NCBI GenBank assembly: GCA_033977485.1
Contig: CM066994.1
Location: forward strand, 47,207,155-47,271,154
Origin: Hydrangea macrophylla
Lineage: Eukaryota > Streptophyta > Magnoliopsida > Cornales > Hydrangeaceae
Length of the DNA stretch: 64,000 nt
Reading direction: 5' to 3'
Position numbers and translations under genes: made by a program. This document shows, in pieces, positions 21,746 through 34,000 of this stretch. Positions within the stretch are counted from its first letter, which is position 1. The number at the start of each line of letters is the position of its first letter. The notes beneath the pieces were generated by a model. The model was given only the letters and a program-made list of their open reading frames with translations, searched no databases and was not told where the DNA came from.

Positions 21746-21843
21746 CTTTTCATTAATTAAAAAAAAAAAAAAAATTGTACAAAGCCTGGGGGCAGTTGTA
21801 ATAATCTCCCCAAAAAAGAAAAAAAATACAACAAAAAAAAAAA
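21746..21843. other. Element II, A-rich stretch after the accessory pseudogene
   Basis: Poly-A runs at 21756-21774, 21812-21828 and 21833-21842 separate the Element I insertion point from the end of the accessory pseudogene. On the minus strand this is the 3' flank of that gene. Confidence 0.5.
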
Positions 21844-23923
21844 CTAGTTGTCTACAACCACCACTTCTCCCTCCTCCGCAGCCTGCTCATCCGCAGAGGG
21901 GTCCCTGGCCGGTGCAGCTTCAGCGGCGACCTCTTGGCTCTCTTTCCAATAACTGGACTCTACCCAGGAGTAACCGGACAGGTCCCAGTCAGGGTAGTCA
22001 GCAGCAGCCCGCTTCGCCAGGTCAGCGTAGCCCATGAGGAACCCTGCCTCGAATTCCTCCTCAGCATCTTTGGCTTCGGCCTCCCGAGCAGCAGTAAGCT
22101 CCGAGAGCGTGGCCGTCATAGCTGCCAGGTCCTTCTCGGCAGTGATCCTCCCGGCCTCCACGGCTGCAGCCTTAGTCTCCGCAACCTTCCGGGCAGCCCG
22201 CTCGGTTGACAGAGAGTCACGGGTCTCCCCCAGCTCCAAGGCCGTTGCCCGGGATTTTTCTTCCTCCACGGTAAGAGCAAACTCCGCGGACTCCCGGGCG
22301 GCCCTCTCAACGGAAAGGTTAGCCTCTGCAGCGGCCAACCTCTCAGCCCCGGCCGCAATACAGCCAATCTGCAAGAACAAGAAAACGTCAGTATGCGCAT
22401 GGAGGAAAAGTTAATGTTCACATTGCAAAGAGACTTACCATGTGGCTGATGCTGTATAGTCAACCGATGATGGCCTCGGGGCTTAGCAGGGTGCACTTGT
22501 CAATCTGACTTTGCAGCAGCCCGGGCCGTACCCTTCCGCGGACGTCGTCCTCCATCTCAACCGCAGGTCTGGAGGAGGGGCCCGCACGAGTAATCTCCTC
22601 CATGCTCGAAAAATAGATCCCGGACGCTTTGGCAGCAGGGGGAGGTGGTGGTGGCGCAGCAATCGTTACAATAGGCGTTGAGGCAGCAACTGCCTCCTTC
22701 TCAGCCCGGATGGAAATCCCCCGGGAAATCCTCTTGAGGGGCTAGCCCTCAGCGGGATCTGGCTTCTTCCTCTTCTGGCCAGCCCGGGCCATCAGGGCCG
22801 CCTCTTTCTCCTTCAGGGCTGCCGCGCTCTTGGGAGCCATTTCTGCAAAACCAGAGAGCATGTCAGAATTCAGCAAAGTACCAAACGAAAAGAGAACCGA
22901 AAGGTCAAGTGATGGAACTTACTAGGGATGATCGACGGGAAGACGGGAGCTACAAAGTGGTGCTGAGGCTCGTAAGAGATCTTCGGGTTCTCCGACCTGG
23001 TCAACACCCTATTAAAATCGGTCGGGTCTTCTACCAAAGACAGAATCCTCGTTTGTAGCTCGTCCGGAAGGTTGGGCGAGTCAACTGATCTTACTGCAAA
23101 ACAAACGCACCAACGGGTTAGTCATGGCAAAATAAAGAGACTAAGCAGGAAAGAAAGAGTGCTTGGACTTACTACTCCGCTCCCCCGCCCACGAAGTCCT
23201 CAACTGTATACCCGGTGTCTTTTCACACAGCCCCAAGGTGGACACTTGGAAGAATTTCTTCTTCCATCCTTTATTATTGCTCGGGCAGTTTACAATTATC
23301 TTCCGCCCCTGCCTAGCCCCGAGCGAGAAGAAACCAGACTCTCTGTGGACTTTGAAGGGTCGGTGAGTCTAGAAGAACTCCTGCAAGATAAGCTCATACC
23401 CGAGGACTTGGGGCTACAAGGAGATGCACCCTATCAGATATCGCCAACCGTTTGGGGCGAGCTGCCCGGGGGAGATCCCGAGGTAGATGAGCGCATCCCG
23501 GGCAACTGGATGGAGCGGCAGGCGAAGGCCTGCCATGAAGGCATCTTCGTACAAAGTAACGAAGCCCTACTCGTGGAAATGGGCCCCGCCATCATGGACG
23601 GCAAGAGAAAAGGGGCCGGGAAGGTCATATCTATCCCTGATTCGATCCAAATCAGGGTCGCGCAGGATACTGACAATGGACTCGCATGAGAAGACGACCC
23701 CGGGACTGTTCGGTACAGACCCCTCGTCGCCTGAACCCCGAGAAGTCGAGGCCAAAGGAGAATCCCGGCGCGTTTCCTCGGGAGACGCCCAGGCAGTTAT
23801 CATTCCCTCACTCTGCTGATCAGAGGGAGCCAGGGAGGGAGGGTCTAAGCTCGCACTCAAGGACCCTGACCGTGATTGCTCGTCTTCCGACCGGGACGAC
23901 GAGTTGAAATTTGAATGGCACAT
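21844..23923 (-). pseudogene. Antisense accessory gene of Element II (putative gypsy-type transposon protein), decayed
   Basis: Four exons can be traced on the minus strand: 23923-23173, 23093-22923, about 22846-22435 and about 22370-21844, with GTAAG donors and TTGCAG/TTGCAG-like acceptors. The start MCHSNFNSSSRSEDEQ is tentative. Exon 1 carries DPDLDRIRDRYDLP, then NGWRYLIGC, HRPFKVHRESGFFSL and NNKGWKKKFFQV, landmarks of the Tat accessory protein usually labelled 'putative gypsy type transposon' (Transposase_28-like). The last exon is an alanine/glutamate-rich coiled coil ending AKRAAADYPDWDLSGYSW and a short acidic tail. At least five in-frame stops are present; several replace an expected tryptophan (TGG to TAG or TGA). 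The function of the family is unknown. Confidence 0.75.
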
Positions 23924-24359
23924 GTCTACGTCTATAATGGACCTAGGGGGCAAACGACCTAAGAATGGATCAAGGACTCCAAGCCTGGTGTACAGAGGAG
24001 GTAGATCTAACAATCTAAAGGGCAGGTCGTACAAGACTCTAGAAGAAAGATAACACTCTCTCAAAACTCTCCCGAGAACACCCGTTCGGTCTAACTGCTC
24101 TAATGCACCCCCGGACTGGAAAAAATGACAGAACCTAAAAAAGAAAAAATCCTACGCTCGTTCTAACCTAAGTGGGTTCGCTCCCTCCAGCTTTGTTCAG
24201 AAAAAAAGAAGAGAATAAAGAACTGAAGACAGAGAGGAAGGACTTACAAGTTTTAGCGCAGAAAAGAGGTCGGGAATCTTGCTCGAGATCTTGTATGCTC
24301 TCAAACCGCTCGGTAAACTCTCTCACTTGGCAGAAGGAACTGAAGAAATGAGCAAGTGT

Positions 24360-24372
24360 TCCTTATATAGGA
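24360..24372 (-). promoter_or_regulatory. TATA box of the Element II accessory gene
   Basis: The minus strand reads CCTATATAAGGAAC. A leader exon follows to a GTAAGT donor at 24247, so the gene had a 5' UTR intron like the PMD gene of Element I. Confidence 0.55.
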
Positions 24373-24750
24373 ATAACGGGCGGTCCAGATCGATTAGATC
24401 CAACGGCTCAGGATCTTTCCCGCCAAGAGTCGCCAGACAACTATCGCCTCGGGATCACGAAAGGTCGCCTCGAAATGCGCGCGCATTAAATGCATGACGT
24501 GATGGTCCGGTTACCACGCGATTGTTCAGTTACATCCAAACTGACTTCGCTGGATCCTGACCAGGCTAATCACTCCATGACACGTGGCAATACCACCGCC
24601 CGGGCCTCTTCCTGTACCGATCGGTTATTCCACCAAGTTATTTGGAAGGTGGGCCCCATCCTGAGCAGCATTCCCGGAGGATATCCGGACGGTTTCCAAG
24701 GCAATACTGATTTTCGATTCTCATCCGATGAAGCATCCAGTCAGCTCCGA

Positions 24751-24764
24751 AAATGGGGGGCAGC
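24751..24764 (+). other. Polypurine tract of Element II
   Basis: AAATGGGGGGCAGC abuts the LTR start TGATATGTCC. Element III has the equivalent aaatgcagggcagc at 49279-49292. Confidence 0.75.
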
Positions 24765-25764
24765 TGATATGTCCAAAATGATCCAGCCATGAAGTGGGTC
24801 TGTCAAGTCACCAAGAGGTGCCGGTTATTCCGGTAAGGGCGCCCATGGCCAAACAATCCCGAGGTGTTTGTCCAGACCGTGCGGTTCGTACCAACAGGTA
24901 GGGCAAGAAAGACCGCGATGTCCCGAGGACCTGGCCTATCCAGCAGTTTCCTAAACCAGCTACAATTCTGCAAGATGAAATGTGGCAGTTTCCTAAACCA
25001 CTTAGGAAACTCTCCTAAAATCATGCAAATCTATTGTAATCAGATTAGGCTTTGTAATCCAATTAACTTACCATGTAAGGGTGGACTCTTACATTTATAA
25101 AAAAGCCCACCTACCCTTTCTACAAGGATCCGATCAAAAAATTCTCTAGCTATCAAACATATAACAGAGAACTCACCATCATACGCATATACCCGCCCGC
25201 AGGGTCGGCCCTGAGATTGTGAAATTCACATAAGCAAACATGAAAAGAATTTTTTTTTTAGGCCTTTTTTTGGTCCTATTTTTATATATAATACATGTAT
25301 ATATAAGACCCTATTTTTTTTAGGCCCTATTTTGCCCTATTTTTATATATAATACATGTATTTTGGCCAAACAATGCCTTATTTTTTGTCCTATTTTTAT
25401 AAATAATGCATGTATATCTAAGGCCCTGTTTTTTTTAGGCCCTATTTTGGCCTTATTTTTATATGTAATACATTAATTTTGGCCAAACAAGGCCTTATTT
25501 CAAGGCCAAACAAGCTCTTACTTTTGGAGGCCCCAAGCGGCCGCCCGGGCCGCTGGCCCAAGAGCCGGCCCTGCCCGGCCGATATTACTGGTAGTGCCGT
25601 CCCTCTCTGTTGGCTCACCAGGCTCGACGGTGATCTACTAGTGTACGCGCACAGACGCAACCGTGAACGTAGGTCACCTTGTTAATAACGGGACCGAACC
25701 ACGTACAAATTGTTCTTGTCTTTCTCTCTCTCTAAATCCTTCTTACCAATTTTAGGCATCATCA
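24765..25764 (+). repeat. Element II 3' LTR, carrying a nested MITE
   Basis: The LTR starts TGATATGTCCAAAATG and ends GGCATCATCA, matching Element III LTRs (TGATAYACCC...GGCATCATCA). Without the 374-bp insertion at 25200-25573 and its duplication it is about 618 bp, the size of the 624-bp LTR at 47646-48269. A TATA-like tttataaaa lies near 25095. Confidence 0.85.
25200..25573. mobile_element. hAT-type non-autonomous element (MITE) inside the Element II LTR
   Basis: Ends are CAGGGTCGGCCCTGAG and, inverted, CAGGGCCGGCTCTTGG. Flanks cccgcccg (25192-25199) and cccggccg (25574-25581) form an 8-bp target duplication with one mismatch, the hAT size. The body is AT-rich with about four copies of a ggccctatttt...tatataatacatgtat unit. 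There is no transposase. Confidence 0.8.
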
Positions 25765-26225
25765 TATATATATATACTAAAATAAAAATAAATTTAAAAA
25801 AAAAAAAGAGAAAATGCTGAGTTCACTGGTTTTGTGCACGTAAACTATTCAGCAACTGATGTGTCGTGGCAGTTTGTCTAATTATTTTTTTCGCCCGAGT
25901 AAAAATGATTTATAATACATGCAAAAGGAGATACATATACTAGATCGAAGAAACTTAAATATAGGAGTAAATTTGCATGTGAATTCTTTTTTCTTTTTTT
26001 TTTCCAATCAATTCAGTGGGACAAACTAACTATTTGGGACCTCAGATTTTGGTTAATCCGTTTTTAGAAAACTGAATACAGTAACACGTCCAAAATCCTT
26101 CCATTTGGATTAGACACATAAGAGTTGTTTAAAGACCTTTTCACCCCTTGCAATCCTCAATATAATGTAGTGTCACTCACATAGTTGTCATACCACATCA
26201 TACTTGAGCAGTAATTAGCATCGAT
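25765..26225. other. AT-rich intergenic DNA
   Basis: I see nothing here beyond TA and A runs (25765-25810). Confidence 0.5.
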
Positions 26226-26855
26226 ATGGCTCATCTCCACTTCCTCGTTCTATGCATATGCATTTTTTTTCCATAATAAAAATGCTTTTACCTTCAATTA
26301 CCTTTAGTTTGTACAACATTGACCCATATCAACAGGTAACACTCCAATTCCAAATCAATGTGTTTTACCCCCCAACTATCAATTTCCACAGCACTTAATC
26401 ATATACGGTTTGTGGCCTAGTGTATATCCATAATCAACCGTCATATTGTGACATTAGGGGTTCTGGAAATGCCAAACATAATAGAGCCTAGGCAGAATTC
26501 AGGGTTCTGGAAACGCCAATGGGAGAAGCATGGATCGTGCTGTTTCAGTTTGGTGGGAAACCGAAAGAACTACTTTGATTTGGCATTGATTTGGAAATCC
26601 CAGTATGATCTGCTACAAATTCTCGAACGAGCCAGGATTCGTTGTGGCATGAATCATAGACTCGTCGATATAAGAAATGCTATTGCTCGCGCTACCCGCA
26701 AAAATCCAGAGATACGTTGCAACAGTGATCCCACCGGCCAAAATAACCAATTACATGCGATTGCACTCTGCATTGGCTACAGCGGAAGCAGACTTATTCA
26801 CTGTCCCACCAGCCGTCGTTCATGCAGCGGCACCGCCTACTTTCCAATATGATTT
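26226..26855 (+). pseudogene. RNase T2 (S-RNase-like) pseudogene
   Basis: A hydrophobic start (MAHLHFLVLCICIFF, 26226) looks like a signal peptide but is followed by a stop. The first conserved active-site block of RNase T2 is readable as IYGLWPS near 26392-26415 (usually IHGLWPS), in another frame. The second block, FWKRQWEKHGSC (about 26502-26540), keeps the catalytic Lys-His. From there the frame is open to the stop at about 26852 and carries YFDLALIWKSQYDLLQIL, IRNAIARATRKNPEIRC and LHAIALC with late cysteines, as in S-RNase-type enzymes. The N-terminal half is frameshifted and the first active-site His is Tyr, so no functional enzyme is expected. An intron could explain part of the shift. 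Confidence 0.75.
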
Positions 26856-27300
26856 ATAGAGATTGGCAATTTGGCAGACAGTGCATTATAGTTGGTTAAA
26901 TAAAATGCCCGTCTTTGGTTTAGCTTGCCATGCCACATGATACTTGGAATGTATACATCCGAAAAAGCCATTTTTCATTGGATCCTGTAGAAATATTATG
27001 CAATGACAGAATAGAAATAAATATATATATATATATATGTCCGTGATTAAAATGCATGCATATATGTTAACTTAATTATACCAATGGAAAATTAAAGGCA
27101 CATCCTTTGTATGGTCCTTATACGTGTCTAAGCATTTTTTCGAAAATTTGCCAAACTGGGGGGTGTGGGGTGTTGGGGCATGCTGATTTTTATTTTTTAT
27201 TTATTATATTTCTAAGAAAAATTAGTATCTTAATACAATAAAAATAAGACTATAAAATTAACTTTGTAGCCAAAGAAACAATATTAAAGACTTTAATATA
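26856..27300. other. AT-rich intergenic DNA
   Basis: An AT microsatellite lies at 27019-27038. No gene is seen. Confidence 0.5.
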
Positions 27301-27700
27301 CTATTATAAAAGTCTTTTTTTTTGCTCGCCAAATTAAGATTAAAATTATTAACAAGCTTATTAGAGCTAAGAGAGAAAAGGAGACAAAGGAAGAACTTGA
27401 CTCTAGCCATACAAAAAAACAAGGAAACCAAAACTAGCTCCCACAACATAAAAACAAGAAATTAACCAAAAGCAATAACACAAAATGACAGAGCCCAGAA
27501 CTATACAGCACCTTATAGGTAGGGGGGGTGGGGGTAGAAAAAAGAGAGCCATAAACCAAATCACTTCCACAAATGACATTGGATTCCAGGAAAACCAGTG
27601 TAACTGAGCAGCACAAAATCTGAGCTGAAAGTCTGACCAGGAAAAGAAAAAAACCTAAGAACCGGCTAAAAACTGGCTGAAAATCAAAAAATTCGTATGA
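27301..27700 (-). mobile_element. Possible retroposon 3' tail (LINE/SINE-like)
   Basis: On the minus strand the stretch ends with tctcttagctctaataagc, TTTGGCGAGC and an A run (27316-27324), like 3' ends of plant L1-type elements. No coding part is recognisable. The extent to the right is a guess. Confidence 0.3.
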
Positions 27701-30018
27701 TACACTACCGAGATTAGTTATACAGCTTCAAGAATTGACAATCTACAACCATAATCCAAAACAATATCAGCAGTCATAACATATTAGAAGACTCCAATCC
27801 CATTGCAAAAATACAGGATCATAGAGAAGCATATGAAACCACCATCTTTTGCGGCTACCAAAACAAGTAACAAAGCAGAGCCATACCATCCAAACTATCC
27901 ATATATAACAACTGCGCTTGAGAAAACCACCAAACTCCAAGAAACCGAAATCGAAACAAGCAAGTAGCAAACCCGAAAACTGAAGCTAGATAGCAACTTC
28001 AAGAAAATAATTTGGAAAAGATCTAAGCCATTATTGGTAGACTTTTGTGTTTTTTTTGTTTTTTTTTTAAAATATGCTTTTATTTTTTGTCACCCTTTCA
28101 CCTTTTCTTCCTTCCAGTTAGGCATGCCGAACTGTGTACTTGCAGGTTCCTCCCACCAATATTTTATAAAAATATACAGAATTCGATTTCTAAATGATGT
28201 AGCAAATGATCACATCCCATTTTAGGGCGAGCACTTAATGTTTATTGCAAATTATTTAGATGGTACAAATGAACAAACATCAACCCAGAAGCAAAGAAAG
28301 TCTCCTCTATCTATCAGTTGCAAGTTACATCAACATATATGTGAACTTGATTCAAAATGTCTTTCCAACATATTCCATTGTCCTAAACATAGTAAACACA
28401 TTGTCCTAATAAAAAATTTGGGGGTTACAATCAAAATTAAATTGGTTGAGGTTATATTTATATAGGACTATACTCAGTGGCAACCCTAACTTAATGAGGG
28501 CCATAAGGGAATTGCTTCGAGAATGGGGTCCTTCATGAATAATGATGAATTTTTGTTATCACAAAAATGACATTCACTTAACTAACACAATTAGTTGAAG
28601 GGGTGTAGATATAATATTATAATATGTCGGCCTCTGGTCACCCGCATACGTTGGACTCGGTCTAACGGGCCTAACTTGGACTCCAAGTAATCCTAAGTGG
28701 ATTTGACTTAGGACTCCAAGTCTAGCACAACTAGCTAGGGTGTATGTGTGAGTCTCTCTCTCCTCTCTTTCTCTCTCTCTCTCTCTAAGCTTATTGCCAC
28801 ATATAGAGCTTGGAATTTAGCAGGTGTAAACTATGGGCACTGCTCTAGTAACCGGTTAGTGGTTACTTGTACCAAGGCTCCAAAACACAACTTAAGAGAA
28901 ATACAAATGGAAATTAGAGGAAATTGGGTATTCTATTATATAAATATGTGGAAATACGAAATGGAAATACCGGTGTTACAGTAGAACCGGTTCAATTATG
29001 AACCACAAAATTAGTTCTTTACTTCGCCAAAACAAGCTTCAAGTAGTTCTCAAAGTTACATGTTGAGACCTATGAAGCACAGACTTTTCGAAAAGACCGC
29101 TGCACCCGTAATTAGTGGACGTACACCTGTACTGGGTACTCCGAGGATTCTTTTGAGTTCTTTTGGAGTTCAATTGGATTTTAGGTGAGCAAGTATTCAT
29201 TTTGGGTGCCTCACGAGTGCGGCCAGGACACTTCGGCAGTGTGGTTGGGGTTTTTTTGTAGAGTCATTGTGAAAGAAAAAAAATATGCTTTCTTCATAGA
29301 TTTTTGAAAACTTTTGGGATTTAAAAGAGAATTAGTAGAATTTAATAATAGCAATTATCTAGGGTGTACTCTAATCCACGCATGTTTTCACTAGCTTTGT
29401 AGATTCTTTGCACACCTTTTGGTCAAAAATACCATGTCATGACTAAAAAATTTTAAATTGCAAACATTCGCTCTACAACTCCAATTTTTGTAATATTTGA
29501 TGTTTTAAGACAAAAAAAAAGGTAATTCTATCCGCATCCACTTGCTTTGCTCTCTACGCCTTCATTTTAATGAATTTTTCTCATTACAATTACAACCTTA
29601 TACAAAATTATATAATAGGACAAATTAATAAAAAAAAATTAAAAGAATTTCTTTCTACCCACCTACCTAACAAACCCTAATTCATCAATACCTCTCAACT
29701 GTAATATTGTGTGTGTATATATATGTGTGTGTGTGTGTGCACGCGTGCTAACCCTTGGCATTTGAAGTTTACTAGTATTAACTTCTTCAAAACTTCCAGA
29801 TCCATGGAAAAACAATTGCCGATGGAACACTTTTTAGTACATGCATATACATATGCATCATATATAATTGATCTTCCATATTTGAAGTATGATCAAGAAC
29901 TGTGTATTTGTTGACTGTTGTAAAATTTCTCCTCCTTGTTGGGTATAAGATTACATGGAAATGCTAGCAAATAGCTTTTATTGTATCTTATGATTTTATG
30001 GATCGTATAATGATTACT
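27701..30018. other. Intergenic DNA without recognised genes
   Basis: A CT microsatellite is at 28757-28787 and a TG run at 29722-29738. The segment from 29070 (cctatgaagcacagac) resembles the terminus of the DNA element at 34311, but no matching second end was found. No coding region is supported. Confidence 0.4.
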
Positions 30019-30027
30019 ACTATTTAG

Positions 30028-30218
30028 AGGGACACGCTCTTAAGTGAACTGGGTAAGTGAACTAACCCAATGAACTGAGTTTTTAAGCCTAAAAAACATG
30101 CAGATCAGCAGGGCAGCGGGACAGGGCGTGGGTCAGCAGGGCAACCGCAGGGTTTTTAGGCTTAAAAGCCCAGTTCACTGTGTTAGTTCACTTACCCAAT
30201 TCACTTAAGAGCCTCTCC
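30028..30218. mobile_element. MITE with ~35-bp terminal inverted repeats
   Basis: The left arm gctcttaagtgaactggg continues to taagtgaactaac; the right arm is its near-perfect reverse complement (gttagttcac to cttaagagc, about 30181-30210). Flanks share ACTATTT (30019-30025 and 30219-30225), consistent with a 7-9 bp duplication. The central part is GC-richer and non-coding. Confidence 0.7.
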
Positions 30219-30582
30219 CACTATTTGATATGCAAGTATGCCTATATATATAAAAACAAATATGACCTTAACGAATTACAAATTCATCTAGAATATAACT
30301 AATTGAAAATCTACCCTGCCATTTCCCAAGGATCCCAAAAAGCCTGAAATACCAAGTGACATCACTGAAGAAATTTTAAATAGTGACCATAGTTATAGAT
30401 CATTGCATGTACGAAGATGGTATACCAAACATGTCACATATATTGCAAGAATAATGCTATGCCTCCCAAATTTTTTTTTCTCAAAAAGTGTTCCCCAGCA
30501 CATGTGGCACTGGGACCCTCTTCATTAATGATAGGACCACTTCAACATCAACCAATAAAAATCAACTGGGGCACTGCCACCA

Positions 30583-30960
30583 ATGGCGGATCCAGGAATC
30601 TTAGATAGGGGGGGCTGTGTATGAGCTTAGAGTCACACGGGGGTTCAGGGGCAGCGCCTTCGAGGCAATTTTTTTTTTGGTCTATTTGTAATTAGGCCAA
30701 TATATTACATATAATAAGGTTTTTTTTTCAAATTTTGGGAGAATGAACTATAATTGAACCAACATCTTACATATAAAATCATTTTCTTTTAGCCTAACTA
30801 ATATTTTTTGGGGGGCTATATAATAAGTTCACTTATTTTGAAAAGTGTAGGGGGGGGGGGGGGGGGGGCAAAGCTTAATAAAATTTGAAAATTTCCTAAA
30901 ATGCACATGTAAAAGTGTAATTTTCCAATGAAAAGGATAGCATACTAGTTCACACTGCAA
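30583..30960. mobile_element. Fragment resembling a hAT terminal region, with a G run
   Basis: The start aatggcggatccaggaatc resembles hAT ends of the type CAGTGGCGGATCCAGG. A run of 19 G is at 30850-30868. I did not find the second terminus. Confidence 0.3.
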
Positions 30961-31082
30961 AGCACATAAATTACCCATGTATATGGAGAAAATATATATA
31001 TATATATATATTATATGAAAAAACAGAAAAAATGAGAAAACTGAAAGCCACTTGAATACTTACCGGCAAATCATACCAATTT

Positions 31083-34000
31083 TCAAAAGAAATAAATTAC
31101 TGCTTGTGTAGAGGCTCTTGGGAAACTCAATAACTTCTGAGAAAACTCTAGCAATTCCTCGGAAGTAAAATTACTTTGCCTGGCAATATTATAACCACCA
31201 AAGGTGAAACCTTGATGAGCAGGGCTGTTTGTAGAAATCACCATTTCCTCTAATACCATCGCACTCTCGAGCAGAAACTTCAAAATTTGAATCACATAAG
31301 GCTCCATTATGAAGCCAAAGATCATAACTTTCTTGAGGTGATGTTTCAAACAATGAAAATCAGACTCCAGTGAGTTCCAATAGTTCTCAACATCAAAGTC
31401 GTATGATTGCATCCAATGTGCAGCAGTAATAACCTTACAGTTCAAAATCGAAGATTGCTCATCAAATTTATTTCAAGTTCTTGAAAACATAAGATGAAAA
31501 TAATCTTGTAACTTGTAAGATAAAAATTTGCTTACACTGATCATAGAGTGCATTCCGGGGTACATATAAATAGTAAGCGTCTCCAGACAAGGAGATTTTC
31601 TCAACAAGAGAGAAATCCCAGGGTGCTGGCATTTTGTAAGAGCGATTTTGAGACATCTCCAGTTGAAGGATGGACAAGGCAGATTTAAAAATTGCCATAT
31701 GGTGAACACCTATACACGTGGAAAAAATCCCACAAGAAATCATAAAGGGGCTGAAAATTACTGTTCTCAAAATAATATTGGTGTGTATTTATATATATAT
31801 CATGGACAAGAACTACTACTGTTACCAACCACAACTAAAATAATTAGCCCAGATCATTTAAGGAAGTATATATAAGATCATACATCAATCCATCACTAGC
31901 AAGTGAGTAATAGTGTGTTTGGAATGACATGTTATGAATGTATTCTCACTCCTTATAAGTACATTACAATCTTCATTTTCAACTTATTCTATAGATACAC
32001 ATTACTTTTTTCATAAAAACAAGTCTTGCTTCTTTTAAGTTGGAGATGATGTTTTCTATACGAGGACATGAATTGCGGGTTGATGTTACCCCATCCTCCT
32101 CAACTTATAAAGAGACCAACTCTCAGTCCATCATGTTTGTATCTCCATCTCTACCTCTCTTTCGGTTTTTTCTCTCTATATCTGATGTATATCAGTGTTG
32201 ATACATCTACTATGAAAAATAAGAAGTCACTTTTGTACCAAACGGAGCATAAGGTATCTCATGTTAAGGAACTACAATTCAGCTAAGTTGGTGTATAGAG
32301 AACTTAGCTAAAGTAAGTGTTTCAATCTACATGCATAAGCAGCAACAGCTCAAGGACTACCAGATAAGGATAAGCAGCAAGGAGAATAGGCACACTAGTT
32401 TGGAGAACAAACATTCGATTAAGATGAAGTTAGTTTGTATACATCCTTCTGTAAGTGCATGTACATACCACAAAACGCAATTGCAGCTGTATACAAGTAA
32501 GTTGCTAAGTTCCACTAGAAAGTTAAGTATTAAGAAAACATTCAGGCTTTTCTTTTCCAAAACTTCAGACAATTTCACAAGGTCCAGCACTACTCTAAAG
32601 CTCTAATTAAAATTGAAAAAAATAAAAAAAATAAAAAAATAAAAAGAGAAAAGAGAGAGCAAGCTAAAGCACTAAAATTAGCTTGTGTGGAGAATGCATA
32701 GGATCGAACTGATCCATACTCGGAACTAGTGGATCTGATTAGACAAGAACTGCCACAGGAAGTCGTGATCACAGAAGACAATCAAGGAATAAAGAAGTTA
32801 AAATATGAAGAATAGAAACAGAGGGATTGGATGGCTCAAGGACTGAAAGGGAAGACAATACAACATGTGATACCCAAGATGTGCCTCGGAGTGGCAGTCT
32901 ATGGCCTATGGAAAGAGAGAAACAATAGAACTTGTTGAAGCTCGATATACATTGTTGGGCCCATTGTCTAACAGCTTAAGCTTTTGGAATAGTTGGTAAC
33001 TTAACATGGTATCAGAGCCTTGTTTGTGGGAGGTCCTGGGTTCGACTCTCCATCCCCGCTTTGGTGTGCATATTTGCACTTTGTTGTTTGTCTCCACTAT
33101 GATGGAGTTTGGTTTATTTGCTCTCCACGTGCAAGACGGGGTTGCACGTGAGGGAGGGTGTTGAAGCTTGATATACATTGTTGGGCCATTGTCTAACAAC
33201 TTAAGCTTTTGGAGTAGTTGGTAACTTAACAGAACTTTCAAGAATACTTCCACCCCACAAGAAATTCTTCTGAAGAACCTTATTTCGCAAGTTAATGCAC
33301 AAATTAGGGTGAAATGGAAACATCATTAATATTGATAGATTCCTTTGTAATTGGAATTTTTTATCATTTTTTGTCGGTTGCATTCCTGTTGGTTATTCAT
33401 GTAACTGATAGGGTTGTTCATTTTTGTTCCTATGTTGAGGCTTTGCTTCATGTCTTTATGAAATGAGCTTGTTGTATATCCTGGGATATGCCCCTTGTAC
33501 TTTTTGTACATCCTCTTTTTGGAATATATTTACCATTTTCCAAAAAAGAAACGAAGGGATATCTACTGTATTAACAAATCTCAAGTACTCTCAAAGAAGT
33601 GTACTTCTATCATAATAGGTTACAAGACAGCAAAAGGAACTCTAGAATATTAAGAAGAAAATTCCCTGTAAGCGAGCATGGGCAAGGAGTTCTAGTTGAA
33701 GCAAGAGAGACAGAACATAGGAGAAAGATTATGCGAACACACTAAGGGTCCGTTTGATAAACTGAAAATTAAGTACTGAAAATTCAGGGCTGAATTTTCA
33801 GTACTTAAAATTTAAGCGATCAAATTTACAATACAGAAAACTGTGTTTCAAGTACTGAAATAGACTGCATTCAGTGATTATTTTTCAGTAGAATTTTCAG
33901 TTAAAGTTTTCAGTGGGTTTTTGGCTGCTTTTTCAATTAAGTGGGTACATCATCAAACGTACTGAAAACAAGTGCTTAAAGTTTTCATTTTTACCACTTA

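Larger units (their letters stand above)
1..25764 (+). mobile_element. Element II: Ty3/gypsy Tat-type LTR retrotransposon, 3' part, interrupted
   Basis: The window opens inside this plus-strand element. Visible parts are the integrase C-terminus (3-233), a repeat-rich spacer (234-1133), an antisense accessory pseudogene (21844-23923), a polypurine tract (24751-24764) and the 3' LTR (24765-25764). Positions 1134-21740 belong to a younger element inserted with the target duplication GGGGC. The join is supported by that duplication and by Element III at 47646-49878, which carries the same LTR family and the same spacer repeats in one short element. Assignment to the Tat lineage is inferred from the antisense accessory gene upstream of the 3' LTR and the integrase tail. 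Gag, most of pol and the 5' LTR lie outside the window. Confidence 0.8.

Noticed and set aside
30850..30868. Run of 19 G as a functional quadruplex
   Set aside because: It lies in a degenerate transposon-like fragment and may be a sequencing or assembly length artefact.
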